Assembly (NCBI RefSeq): GCF_004324755.1
Contig: NZ_SDMQ01000012.1
Span: 1-64,000, forward strand
Direction of reading: 5' to 3'
DNA from: Propioniciclava sinopodophylli
Lineage (GTDB): Bacteria; Actinomycetota; Actinomycetes; Propionibacteriales; Propionibacteriaceae
DNA length: 64,000 nucleotides
This document shows positions 9,316 through 17,627 of this stretch, one piece after another. Within the stretch, counting starts at the first letter, position 1, and the number at the start of each line of letters is the position of its first letter. Under the pieces are notes generated by a model. The model did not search any database. It worked only from the letters and a program-made list of their open reading frames with translations, and was not told the origin of the DNA. The position numbers and the translations under genes are program-made.

Positions 9316-10073
9316 GCACCTATCCGAACTACCACGACGGACGCCGCGCGCTCGTCACGGGCGCGGCGTCCGGCATCGGCCGCGAGGCCGCGATCAAGTT
9401 CGCCCAGGCCGGCGCGCACGTGCTCGCCGTGGACATCAACGCCGACGGCCTGGCCGCTCTGGCCGCCGAGGTGGACGGCATCGAGCCGGTCCCGTGCGAC
9501 CTGTCCGACTACGACGCCATCGCCGAACTGCCGACCGACGTCGACATCCTGGTCAACGTGGCGGGCATCCAGACGGTGTCGCCGATATAGGAGTTCCCGG
9601 TCGAGAAGTTCGAGTTCATCATGCGGGTCATGCTGCACGCGCCGTGGTACCTGATCCGGCAGTCGGTGCCCCACATGTACGCCAACGGCTGGGGGCGCAT
9701 CGTCAATTTGTCGTCGGCCCACGGCCTGCGCGCCTCGGAGTACAAGTCCGCCTACGTCACCGCCAAGCACGGCCTCGAGGGGCTCTCGAAGGTGGTCGCG
9801 CTGGAGGGGGCTCCGCACGGCGTCACGTCGGTGACCGTCAACCCCGCCTACGTCCGGACGCCGCTGGTCGAGAAGCAGATCGCCGACCAGGCCCGCACGC
9901 ACGGCATCTCCGAGGACGAGGTCATCGAGAAGATCATGCTCACCCGCTCGCACGTGAAGCGGCTCATCGAGCCCGAGGAGGTGGCCGAACTGGTGCTGTT
10001 CCTGACCGGCCCGGCCTCGGCGTCCATGAGCGGCACGTCGTACCCGATCGATGGGGCCTGGACGGCCTACTGA
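9312..10073 (+). pseudogene. bdhA: 3-hydroxybutyrate dehydrogenase (SDR), interrupted by in-frame TAG
   Basis: This short-chain dehydrogenase would be about 253 residues, the usual length. The cofactor motif TGAASGIG (about 17-24) and NVAG lie before a TAG at 9588-9590. The catalytic NLSSAHG and YVTAK motifs and the C-terminus follow in the same frame after it. The stop replaces one residue in SPI-x-EFPVEKF, most likely a GAG or CAG codon in the ancestor. The upstream piece (92 residues) lacks the active site, so the product should be inactive. Restart at the downstream ATG (9621) would give a protein without the NAD fold. Only one lesion is visible, so recent mutation, a sequencing error or suppression all remain possible. 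Confidence 0.85.
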
Positions 10074-10076
10074 CCG

Positions 10077-10114
10077 CCGAGGGCTTGAGTTTTCAGCGCC
10101 CAGGGCTTGAGTTT
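10077..10114. repeat. Intergenic repeat, two degenerate units upstream of the thiolase
   Basis: GAGGGCTTGAGTTTTCAGCG is followed by a second CAGGGCTTGAGTTT. The block is nearly the reverse complement of the repeat array just downstream of the thiolase, so the gene lies between inverted copies. Confidence 0.75.
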
Positions 10115-10128
10115 CACGAGGAGAAGAC

Positions 10129-11316
10129 ATGAAGAAGACCGACGACCCGATCGTGGTGGTGGGCTACGCCCGCACGCCGGTGGGCAGCTTCGGCAAGGCG
10201 CTGGCGTCGGTGCCCGCGCACGTGCTGGGCGCAACCGCGGCCAGGGCCGCGCTCGAGCGCGCCGGCCTCACCCCGTCCGACGCTCAGGAGTGGATCATCG
10301 GCTGTGTCGGCTCGACCGGCACGGACGCCTACATCAGCCGCCGCGTCTCGATCGAGGCCGGCGCCCCCGAGGAGTCGACGGCGATGACCGTCAACCGCCT
10401 CTGCGGCTCGGCGATGCAGGCGATCGGCCTGGCCGCCCAGGAGCTGATGGTCGGCGAAGCCGACATCGTCGTGGCCGGCGGCACCGAGAACATGTCGGCG
10501 CAGCCGTTCATGGACTTCTCGGCCCGCTCGGGCGTGACGCTGGGCAACCGCACCGTCGTGGACGGCACCAACGTGCTCATCACCGACCCCTTCTCGGGCG
10601 AGGCCATGGGCATCACCGCCGAGAACGTGGCCGAGCGGTTCGACGTGTCCCGCGAGGCGCAGGACGAGTTCGCGCTCGAGTCGCAGCGCCGCGCGCAGGA
10701 GGCGCTGGCGTCCGGGGCGGTGGCCGCCGAGATCACCCCCGTCACGATCTCGTCGCGCCGCGGCGATGTGGTCGTGGACGCCGACGAGCACCCCCGCGCA
10801 GGCCTGACCCTGGAGAAGCTGGCCGGGATGCGGCCGGTCTTCAAGAAGGACGGCACGGTGACAGCGGGCAACGCGTCCGGCATCAACGACGGCGCGGCCA
10901 TGCTAGTGCTGACGCGGCTGTCGGTGGCCAAGGAGCGCGGGCTGACCCCGCTCACCGAGCTCGTCGACTTCACCAAGGTCGGCATCGAGCCCGGGATCAT
11001 GGGCTACGCCCCGAAGCCGGCCATCGAGAAGATCCTGGAGCGCAACGGCCTGTCCAAGGACGACATCGGCTGGTACGAGATCAACGAGGCCTTCGCGGCG
11101 CAGGCCCTCCCGGTGGCCCGCGACCTCGACCTCGACCCCGCCAAGGTCAACCCGCTTGGCGGCGCGATCGCGTGGGGCCATCCGATCGGCGCGACCGGCG
11201 CGATCATCTCGATGCGCACGATCGAGAACATCCGGAAGAACGACCTCGAGTGGGGGCTGGCGTCCATGTGCATCGGCGGCGGCCAGGCCGTGGCGTCGCT
11301 GTGGCGACGCCTCTGA
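10129..11316 (+). CDS. Acetyl-CoA C-acetyltransferase (thiolase)
   Basis: This 395-residue thiolase cleaves acetoacetyl-CoA to two acetyl-CoA, or runs the condensation in reverse. The acyl-accepting cysteine is Cys92 (NRLCGSAMQA). NEAFAAQ, the GHPIG histidine (His351) and the second active-site cysteine (Cys381, CIGGGQ) are all present, so the enzyme should be active. It follows the CoA-transferase genes in the same direction with a good ribosome site (GAGGAGA) and completes the ketone-body pathway. Unusually it is flanked by inverted copies of a short repeat, with a truncated foreign gene immediately beyond, which could mean it was added or rearranged as a unit (inference). Confidence 0.93.
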   Translation: MKKTDDPIVVVGYARTPVGSFGKALASVPAHVLGATAARAALERAGLTPSDAQEWIIGCVGSTGTDAYISRRVSIEAGAPEESTAMTVNRLCGSAMQAIGLAAQELMVGEADIVVAGGTENMSAQPFMDFSARSGVTLGNRTVVDGTNVLITDPFSGEAMGITAENVAERFDVSREAQDEFALESQRRAQEALASGAVAAEITPVTISSRRGDVVVDADEHPRAGLTLEKLAGMRPVFKKDGTVTAGNASGINDGAAMLVLTRLSVAKERGLTPLTELVDFTKVGIEPGIMGYAPKPAIEKILERNGLSKDDIGWYEINEAFAAQALPVARDLDLDPAKVNPLGGAIAWGHPIGATGAIISMRTIENIRKNDLEWGLASMCIGGGQAVASLWRRL

Positions 11317-11318
11317 GG

Positions 11319-11382
11319 AACCCAAGCCCTCGGCGCTGGTAACCCAAGCCCTCGGCGCTGAAAACTCAAGCCCTCGGCGCCC
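11319..11382. repeat. Three tandem 20-base repeat units downstream of the thiolase
   Basis: Three copies of AACCCAAGCCCTCGGCGCTG or a close variant start at 11319, 11341 and about 11361. The second and third together are the near reverse complement of the block at 10077-10114. The array abuts the truncated end of an FAD oxidoreductase remnant. Confidence 0.85.
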
Positions 11383-11428
11383 AGGCCAGGGGAAACACTG
11401 TTACAGAAGATGAGGGAAATTCTCATGA

Positions 11429-11693
11429 AGCGTTGCTCGTAGTCGGCGAAGAAGGCGGGCACGGTGACGTTCGCGGCGGCGGCGCTGCCGTGGTCGGGTG
11501 CGGGGACCCCGGGGAGGTCGGCGACGCCGTGTACGTCGGCCATGGTGAGGCTGTCCCAGCGGTGGCGCCACGCGCCGCCGGGGCCGTCGTTGGCGTCGAG
11601 CACCACGAAGTCGATCACCAGCCGCTGCAGGTGGTGGGCCGCCGACAGGCCGGCCTGCCCGGCCCCGATCACCACCGCCTCCACCTCACGCAT
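11429..11693 (-). pseudogene. FAD/NAD(P)-dependent oxidoreductase, 5' fragment only
   Basis: About 88 N-terminal residues of a flavin monooxygenase-like protein remain. They show the FAD dinucleotide fold (VVIGAGQAGLSAAHHL, then DFVVLDANDGPGGAWRHRWD) and the typical continuation to VTVPAFFADYEQR. Homology then stops abruptly at about 11430, and the frame runs into the repeat array and the antisense of the thiolase. A full gene would need about 300 more residues. The truncation end carries a small inverted repeat (ATGAG...CTCAT, about 11414-11430). The fragment is probably the residue of a rearrangement that brought the repeats here. Confidence 0.75.
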
Positions 11694-11757
11694 GCCCGGT
11701 CAACGGCGGCCAGGCCGGGGGTGTTCCCGGGTTGCCACCGTGTGCCATCGTGGGGCC

Positions 11758-12306
11758 ATGACCCCACCCGACGAGGCGTACGCCGCCCTGCTGCGCGGGA
11801 TCGCCCCGAGCGGGAAGAACATGTCCAACGCGCACCTGCGCGGGGTGTTCGAGGGGCTCGGATTCGAGCGGGTCTCTTCCGTGCTGGCGAGCGGGAACAT
11901 CCTGTTCCGGGCGCCGGCGCAGGACGTGCCGGGGCTCGAGGCGTCCATCGAGGAGGCGCTCCGCAGCCGGCTGGGGATCGGCGGCGGGACGATCATCCGC
12001 ACCCTCGGCGAAATGCAGGGGCTGCTCGACCGGGACCCCTTCGCCGGGCTCACCCACGGGCCGGGGACCTACCTGACGGCGACGTTCCTGAAGGCACCGC
12101 TCGACGTGGAGCCGCCCACCGACCCCCACCCGCTGACGCGGATCATCGGCTACGACGCCGCGGCCCGCGCGGTGCTGGCGGTGACGGACAACAGCGTGCC
12201 CGGCACGACCGGCAACTGGATGGCGTGGCTCGAGAAGACCCACGGTCGGGACATCACCACCCGCACGTGGCTGACCGTGCAGCGGATCGTGGCCAAGCTG
12301 GCCTAG
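11758..12306 (+). CDS. DUF1697 family protein
   Basis: This 182-residue cytoplasmic protein matches the DUF1697 pattern: an N-terminal YAALLRGI block followed by MSNAHLRGVFEGLGF, then VLASGNILF, and a C-terminal TGNWMAWLEKT block in which related proteins have a TxRNWxT-like motif (here TTRTWLTV). The biochemical role of the family is not established. No ribosome site is seen before the ATG, and a CATCGT box 6 bases upstream fits leaderless expression. It is monocistronic and convergent with the next gene; the two share the palindrome CTAG so that their stop codons overlap. Confidence 0.8.
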   Translation: MTPPDEAYAALLRGIAPSGKNMSNAHLRGVFEGLGFERVSSVLASGNILFRAPAQDVPGLEASIEEALRSRLGIGGGTIIRTLGEMQGLLDRDPFAGLTHGPGTYLTATFLKAPLDVEPPTDPHPLTRIIGYDAAARAVLAVTDNSVPGTTGNWMAWLEKTHGRDITTRTWLTVQRIVAKLA

Positions 12307-13373
12307 CGTTCGCGCACCCAGCGCGGGTCGCTCGGCGAGAACCGCCACCGGACGCCCTCGCCGTGCGGGTGCGCCACGTCGGTGAGCCAGTACGTGCTGC
12401 CGGGACCCCACCCCGCGATGACGCTGGCGGTGTCGTCGTCGACCGGGATCGCCATGGTCGCGGCCCTCAGGTAGCCGCCGATGCCGAGGCGCACCCCGTC
12501 GAACCGGTCCGCGACCGCGCTCCAGTCGGGGATGACCCAGCGTCCGTCCCGGCCGGTCACCCGGTACCAGTCGTGGCGCTTCTCGGCCGTCACCTCGAGG
12601 GGGAACCGCCGACACAGCTCCGCCCAGTCCTCAGGGCCGGCCACCTCGAACACCCGGGCTGCGGGGTCGATGGCCACGCGTTGGGCCTCGACGACCCGCG
12701 CCCCGCTGAAGTCCTCAACCAGCCACAACCCGACCGGGCCGGCGTCGCCGAACGTGCCGGTCGTCACGACCAGCCCGTGGGGCGGGGTCGACCACCACTC
12801 CCCCGACCACGAGGCGGTCGGATCGGCGGGACGCTCGCGCGCGGCCTGCTCGTCGCCGGCGCGCACCGCGGCGCGCCACCGGGACAGGTCGGGGCGCGGC
12901 AGCACCCGTCCGTCCCAGACCAGGTGCCACTGGTCGGACGCGTCGAGCGGGGCGTCCCAGGCCTGGACGTGGGGCGACGCCACGAGGTGGTCGGCGACCC
13001 GGGCCAATGCGTCCCGCACCTCGGGGAGGGCGCAGAGCAGGTCGTCGCCGTCGGGGCCCTGCCAGTACATGGCGGCGTCGACGGACGTGTTGAGCGCGTC
13101 CCGGGCGGCGTCGGCGGTCACCTCGGCCAGGTCGACGGCGCCGAGCGCCGCGACGACGTCGGCGACCGTGTACTCGGGGGTCGGGCCGCCCCAGCCGAAG
13201 CGCGTGATGGCCTGGCCGTCGGCCTCGGCGAGGCGGAAGGACACGTCGAACACGGACTGGACGAGCGCGCTCGCCTCGCCCTCACGCAGCCGGGCGTGCT
13301 CGGACGCCACGGCGAACGCCAGCAGCACACGGCGTCCGCGCGGGCCGGCCAGCAGGTCGGGGGTGGTCAGCAT
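12303..13373 (-). CDS. Conserved hypothetical protein, 356 residues
   Basis: I do not recognise the family. The protein is soluble with no signal or membrane segment, rich in Trp and acidic residues. Its N-terminal half is helical (ASEHARLREGEASALVQSVF) and its C-terminal half appears beta-rich with repeated short Trp motifs (WSGEWWSTP, DWYRVTGRDGRWVIPDW, STYWLTDVAH). Codon use is normal for the window and the frame is long, so it is a real gene. It stands alone, convergent with the DUF1697 gene and 36 bases from the decayed modC end. The ATG has no clear ribosome site; GATGAT lies 6 bases before it. Confidence 0.75.
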   Translation of the reverse strand: MLTTPDLLAGPRGRRVLLAFAVASEHARLREGEASALVQSVFDVSFRLAEADGQAITRFGWGGPTPEYTVADVVAALGAVDLAEVTADAARDALNTSVDAAMYWQGPDGDDLLCALPEVRDALARVADHLVASPHVQAWDAPLDASDQWHLVWDGRVLPRPDLSRWRAAVRAGDEQAARERPADPTASWSGEWWSTPPHGLVVTTGTFGDAGPVGLWLVEDFSGARVVEAQRVAIDPAARVFEVAGPEDWAELCRRFPLEVTAEKRHDWYRVTGRDGRWVIPDWSAVADRFDGVRLGIGGYLRAATMAIPVDDDTASVIAGWGPGSTYWLTDVAHPHGEGVRWRFSPSDPRWVRER

Positions 13374-13409
13374 TGGGCCATCATCCCAGCGGTGCTGCCG
13401 GGCCGCGGC

Positions 13410-14473
13410 TCAGCGGGGGTAGAGCACCACCTGGGCGGCCTTGACCACCAGCCACACCGACCGGCCGGGCACGATCCCCTCGTCGACGGACGCCGCGAGC
13501 GTCAGGTCGGCCGCCACCGGGCTGCCGTCGGCCAGGTGGGCGGTCAGGCGGACCAGGGAACCCCGGGGCTCGATGCCGGCCACGGTGGCCCGCAGGTGGT
13601 TGCGCGGGCTGCCCGACGGCTCGGTCGTGTGCACGGCGACGGCCGCGGGCACGAAGGAGGCGATGGCGGCGGACCCTCGACGAGGCCGTCCTGGGCGACC
13701 CCGACCACGCGCTCTTTGCCGGGCAACAGGATCGCGTCGGCGCCGGAGGCCACCCCGGCCAGCAGGTTCACCCCGACCAGGTCGGCGACGAACGGCGACC
13801 GCGGCCGGGCGAGCAGGTCGGCGACGGGCCCGGTGTCGGCCACGCGCCCGCCCTGGACGACGGCGAGCTCGTCGGCCAGGGCCAGGGCGTCGACGGCGTC
13901 GTGGGTGACCAGCAGGGCCGTGCGCCCCTCGTCGCGGATCCGCTGCCGGAGCAGCGACCGGATCGCCGGCGCCACCGACACGTCGAGTGCCGCGAGGGGT
14001 TCGTCGAGCAGGACCAGGCGCGGGTCGGGGGCCAGGGCCCGGGCGATCGCGATGCGCTGGGCCTGGCCGCCCGAGACCTCCCAGGCGCGGGCCGGGGCGA
14101 GGCGGCCGCAGCCGACGGCGTCCAGTTCGGCCTGGGCGCGCTCGTGCGCCTCACCGGCCCTGACGCCGCGGGCCCGCGGCCCGAAGGCCGCGTTCTCGAG
14201 CACGCTCAGGTGCTCGAAGAGCAGGGGGCGCTGCTCGAGCACCGCGATGCGGCGCCGGTGGACGGGCACGTGCGTCCCGGGGCCCGAGACGATCGTGCCG
14301 TCGATCGTGACGGTGCCCGCGTCGGGGCGGAGCTGCCCGCCGACGAGCTGGAGGATGGACGACTTGCCCGCACCGTTGGGCCCGACGAGGGCGACGACCG
14401 TGCCGGGCGCGACGGCCAGGTCGGCGTCGAGTCCGCGCGCCGCGACCCGCGCGCGGACCTCGACGGCGCTCAC
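13410..14473 (-). pseudogene. modC: Molybdate ABC transporter ATPase, frameshifted before the TOBE domain
   Basis: The first about 265 codons encode a normal ABC ATPase: Walker A GPNGAGKSS (about 30-38), Q-loop LEQRPLLFEH, signature VSGGQAQR, Walker B LVLLDEPLAALD and the switch histidine VTHD. The frame then shifts by a missing base near 13673-13676, inside VEG|SAAIASFVPA. The rest, a TOBE molybdate-binding domain ending VLYPR, continues in another frame to 13410. The product is therefore an ATPase lacking TOBE with a nonsense tail. GTG start overlaps the modB stop (GTGA). Its partners modA and modB are also destroyed, so it cannot make a transporter. Confidence 0.85.
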
Positions 14474-14565
14474 GACGCCCTCCGGCGGACGGTGCGGCGG
14501 GAGAACCAGCCGGTGACGGCGACGGTCAGCGCGGCGACGACGATGAGCACCAGCGCGAGGGCCGG
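14470..14565 (-). pseudogene. modB: Molybdate permease remnant (last membrane helix only)
   Basis: Only about 31 codons remain, ALALVLIVVAALTVAVTGWF plus a basic tail, which is the final transmembrane helix and cytoplasmic end expected of ModB. It is fused directly in frame to the modA remnant after GKVSSGEADA, so about 220 codons of permease and the end of modA have been deleted in one event. The natural stop overlaps the modC start. No permease can be made. Confidence 0.75.
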
Positions 14566-15110
14566 GGCGGCGTCGGCCTCACCCGAGGACACCTTGCCCC
14601 GCACGTCGGTGACCTTCTGCTCCTCCGACACGGGCTTCAGGGTGAACCCCGGCGGCCTCGGCGATCTCCAGGGCGGTGGCGCCACACGGCACGGCGGGGG
14701 CCAGACGACCAGCCTGGTGCCGTCCAGGGAGGCGTCGACGCCGGTGACCTGGGCGGGGTTGCCCTTCGGCACGATGAGCACGCCGGAGTTGGTGGCGAAG
14801 ATCGTCGGATCGGGTGCCCCATGCCGGCCTCGGTGGCCTTGGCCATGTTCGCCTCGTCTGCGGTCGCCAGCACGTCGGCCGGTGCTCCGCCCTTGATCTG
14901 GTCGACCAGGGTCGGCGAGCCATCGAAGTTGAGGGTGACGTCGAGGTTCGGGTCGAGCTCGGCGATCTCGGTGAAAGCGGCGGTGAGCGACGCGGCGGCG
15001 AACACGGTCACGGGTCGGGGCCCGGTCGGGGCGGACGCCGCGGGCCCGGTGGAGCAGCCGACCGATGTCAGTGCCAAGGCGACCACCGCGACAGCGCCGC
15101 AGCGGGCAGG
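14566..15110 (-). pseudogene. modA: Molybdate-binding lipoprotein, multiply broken
   Basis: The sequence reads as ModA across frames. It has a signal/lipobox (VALALTSVGCS), the binding-domain start VTVFAAASLTAAFTEIA, the segment GSPTLVDQIKGGAPADVLAT, then TIFATNSGVLIVPKGNP, PCGATALEIAEAAG and GKVSSGEADA. At least three frameshifts separate these blocks: a lost base near 14815, a lost base near 14705, and an extra base near 14645. The start codon and first residues are missing where the long inverted repeat begins, and the C-terminus is fused to a modB scrap. Several independent lesions make genuine decay far more likely than sequencing error. Confidence 0.85.
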
Positions 15111-15170
15111 TGCACCTCGAAAGTGAATCTGCACCTGCTCCAGCGGGTGCAGATTCACTTTCGAGGTGCA
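15111..15170. repeat. 25-bp perfect inverted repeat with 10-base loop
   Basis: The left arm begins TGCACCTCGAAAGTG and the right arm ends CACTTTCGAGGTGCA, with 25 of 25 positions paired around the loop TGCTCCAGCG. It occupies the place where the modA start and ribosome site should be. It may be a palindromic mobile or REP-like element. Confidence 0.9.
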
Positions 15171-15189
15171 TCTGCTTGGAGAGTGCATG

Positions 15190-15587
15190 TCAGGACCGTC
15201 CTCGGGGGGTCTCGACGTGCACGTTCGTCGCCTTGACCACGGCCGAGGCCACCGACCCCACCTCGAGGCCGAGCTCACGCACGGCCTCGGTCGAGATCAG
15301 CGAGACCACCCGGAACGGCCCGCACTGCAGCGTCACCTGCGACATCACGGCGTCGGAAACCACGCCGGTCACCAGCCCCGTGAAGTGGTTGCGCGCCGAG
15401 CGGTGGCCGGAGTCGGGGTCGGCGGCCGCGTCGGCGGCGAGCTCGTCGGCCAGGTCGGCGCCGGGCACGACCTTGCGCCCCGAGCCATCCAGCGTGGACG
15501 CCAAGCGCCCACCGTCCACCCACCGACGCACCGTGTCGTCGCTGACCCCCAGCAGGGAGGCAGCTCAGAGATCCGCAGATGCGACAT
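15190..15587 (-). pseudogene. Molybdate-responsive regulator (HTH plus TOBE), frameshifted
   Basis: A small regulator of about 132 residues was encoded: an excisionase/MerR-like helix-turn-helix (MSHLRISE, then after the shift VSDDTVRRWVDGGRLAST) followed by a single TOBE (molybdopterin/molybdate-binding) domain (SARNHFTGLVTGVVSDAVMS onward). One base is missing in the codon after RISE, near 15564, which puts the recognition helix out of frame. The TOBE half could start only at internal codons. Together with the broken modA, modB and modC, this shows that the whole molybdate regulon of this locus has been lost. Confidence 0.8.
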
Positions 15588-15618
15588 GAGAGTGAGGGTA
15601 TCACCGCAAGTGCGGGAT

Positions 15619-15672
15619 CATTTCCGGGTGGCGTGACCCCAAGGATCCTTGGGGTCACGCCACCCGGAAATG
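15619..15672. repeat. 54-bp perfect palindrome without a loop
   Basis: Both 27-base arms are exact complements meeting at GGATCC; the left arm starts CATTTCCGGGTGGCG. It lies between the ABC exporter stop and the decayed regulator start. It could act as a terminator for the exporter operon, but perfect symmetry this long exceeds a usual terminator and suggests an element or a strong extrusion site. Confidence 0.9.
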
Positions 15673-15689
15673 CAGTCGGCCCGCGCCGG

Positions 15690-17627
15690 TCAGGAACGCC
15701 AGGTCCGCCACAGGCGGGCGTACTCGCCGTCAGCGTCGATGAGCTCGTCGTGCGAACCCAGCTCGGCGATGCGCCCGTCGATGACGACCGCGATCCGGTC
15801 GGCGTCGTGGGCGGTGTGCAGGCGGTGCGCGATCGCGATCACGGCGCGCCCGTCGAGCAGTGCGTGCATCGAGCCCTCCAGGTGGCGGGCCGAGGTCGGG
15901 TCGATCAGCGACGTCGCCTCGTCCAGCACCAGGGTGTGCGGGTCGGCCACCACCAGGCGGGCGAGCGCCACCTGCTGCGCCTGGGCGGGCGTGAGCTGCA
16001 GGTGCCCATGGCCCAGCTGCGTGTCGAGCCCGTCGCGGAGCTTGCCGACCCAGCCCCAGGCGTCCACCACGCGCAGGGCTTGCTCGACCTCGGCGTCGCT
16101 CGCCGTGGTCTCGCGGGCCAAGACGACGTTGTCGCGCAGCGACCCGACGAACACGTGGTGCTCCTGGGTGACCAGGGCGACCTCGGTGCGCAGCCGGTCC
16201 AGCGGCAGGTCCATGACGTCGACGCCGCCGACCTCGACCGATCCCGTGCGGGGGCGGTTGATGCCGGCCACGAGGCGTCCGAGGGTCGACTTGCCCGAGC
16301 CTGACGGGCCGACGACGGCCACCCGTTCGCCCGGCGCCAGCTCCAGCGTCACGCCGTGCAGGACGTCGTGGCCCTCGCGGTAGGCGAACCGCAGGTCGCG
16401 CCCCTCGAGGTCGGTGCCGGCCGGCACCACGTCCTGGGGCGTCCGGTCGTCCTCGACCTCGGCGACGCCGATGAGGCGGGTCGTCGAGACCAGGCCGATC
16501 TGGAGGTGGTCGAGCACCATGATCACGCGGTCCAGCGGACCCTGCAGCTGCTGCACGTACAGGGCGGCGGTCGTGATCTGGCCGATGGTGACCAGGTCGG
16601 CGTTGAAGCCCCACGTGCCGACGAGCACGATGCCGACGAGCGGCAGCTGGAACGAGGCGTCCACCATCGAGAAGAGCACGTTGCGCAGGGCGAGGGTGTA
16701 GCGCTCGGCCTGCCCGGAGAGCTCGGTGTCCTCGTCCAGCTGGTCGCGTCGGTGTGAGCACAGGCCGAGGGCCTCGACCGTCCGTGCGCCCTCGATCGAC
16801 TCGGTCAGCGTCGCGCTGATCACCGAGTACGAACGCGACTCGGTGATGTAGCCCGCGGGCGCCCGGCGCAGGTAGTGCCGGCCCCCGAACCACATCATGA
16901 GCGCGGTCACGACCAGGGGCAGGGCCAGCAGCCACGAGTTGGCCAGCATCGCGGCCAGGGTAGCGACGATGGTCACCATCGAGATGATGAAGTGCGGCAG
17001 CGCCCAGCGGACGGCGGCGGCCATCTTGGACACGTCGGAGGTGATGCGCGTCAGCAGGTCGCCGGAGCTCGACGACTCCACCTGCCCCAGCGGCAGGCGC
17101 AGCACGATCCGGACGACCTCCTCGCGTGCCGCGGCCAGCGTGTCGTAGCCGAGCACGGCCGAGGCGCGGCGGGCGAGAAGCACCAGGACGGCCTGCACGA
17201 CGATCGCCACGATGATGACCGTCACGGTCGCGTCCAGGGTGCCCGCGCCGATGGTTCCGCCGGCCACACCGTCGACCAGATCGCCCAACAGGAAGGGCGC
17301 GACCAGCGCCGCCCCGCTCGCGAGCAGGTTGATGACGACGGCCCACGCGAGCACCGCCCGGCGCTCGCGCAGCAGCCCGCCGACAAAGCCCACGGCCGTC
17401 CGGCCGGACGACACCGGGAACCCGCGCTCGGGGTTGCGTGCCTCGGCCATGGTCCGCGAGGCCATCTCCTCACGGACCCGGTTCAGGGCGGCGTAGTCGC
17501 GCAGGCGTGTGACCCAGCCGCGGCCGCGAGGCGGCCGGCGCAGACCCTCGGGCATGCGCGGGGGCGGGGGCCCCTCACGCCAGGTCTGCGCCGAGGTCGC
17601 CAACGCCTCGGTCGCCACCTCACTCAT
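15690..17627 (-). CDS. ABC exporter half-transporter with degenerate signature motif
   Basis: This 645-residue protein has an exporter-type membrane domain (about 75-380, six helices) and an ATPase domain. Walker A is canonical (GPSGSGKST, Lys near 446) and Walker B is canonical with the catalytic Glu (LVLDEATS, near 568). The signature that should read LSGGQ is LTPAQ (near 546). It overlaps the upstream partner gene by 8 bases, so both are made together as a heterodimer. Its Walker A/B pairs with the partner's intact LSGGQ to form the one working ATPase site. The substrate cannot be told; multidrug or peptide export are typical of such pairs. Confidence 0.9.
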   Translation of the reverse strand: MSEVATEALATSAQTWREGPPPPRMPEGLRRPPRGRGWVTRLRDYAALNRVREEMASRTMAEARNPERGFPVSSGRTAVGFVGGLLRERRAVLAWAVVINLLASGAALVAPFLLGDLVDGVAGGTIGAGTLDATVTVIIVAIVVQAVLVLLARRASAVLGYDTLAAAREEVVRIVLRLPLGQVESSSSGDLLTRITSDVSKMAAAVRWALPHFIISMVTIVATLAAMLANSWLLALPLVVTALMMWFGGRHYLRRAPAGYITESRSYSVISATLTESIEGARTVEALGLCSHRRDQLDEDTELSGQAERYTLALRNVLFSMVDASFQLPLVGIVLVGTWGFNADLVTIGQITTAALYVQQLQGPLDRVIMVLDHLQIGLVSTTRLIGVAEVEDDRTPQDVVPAGTDLEGRDLRFAYREGHDVLHGVTLELAPGERVAVVGPSGSGKSTLGRLVAGINRPRTGSVEVGGVDVMDLPLDRLRTEVALVTQEHHVFVGSLRDNVVLARETTASDAEVEQALRVVDAWGWVGKLRDGLDTQLGHGHLQLTPAQAQQVALARLVVADPHTLVLDEATSLIDPTSARHLEGSMHALLDGRAVIAIAHRLHTAHDADRIAVVIDGRIAELGSHDELIDADGEYARLWRTWRS

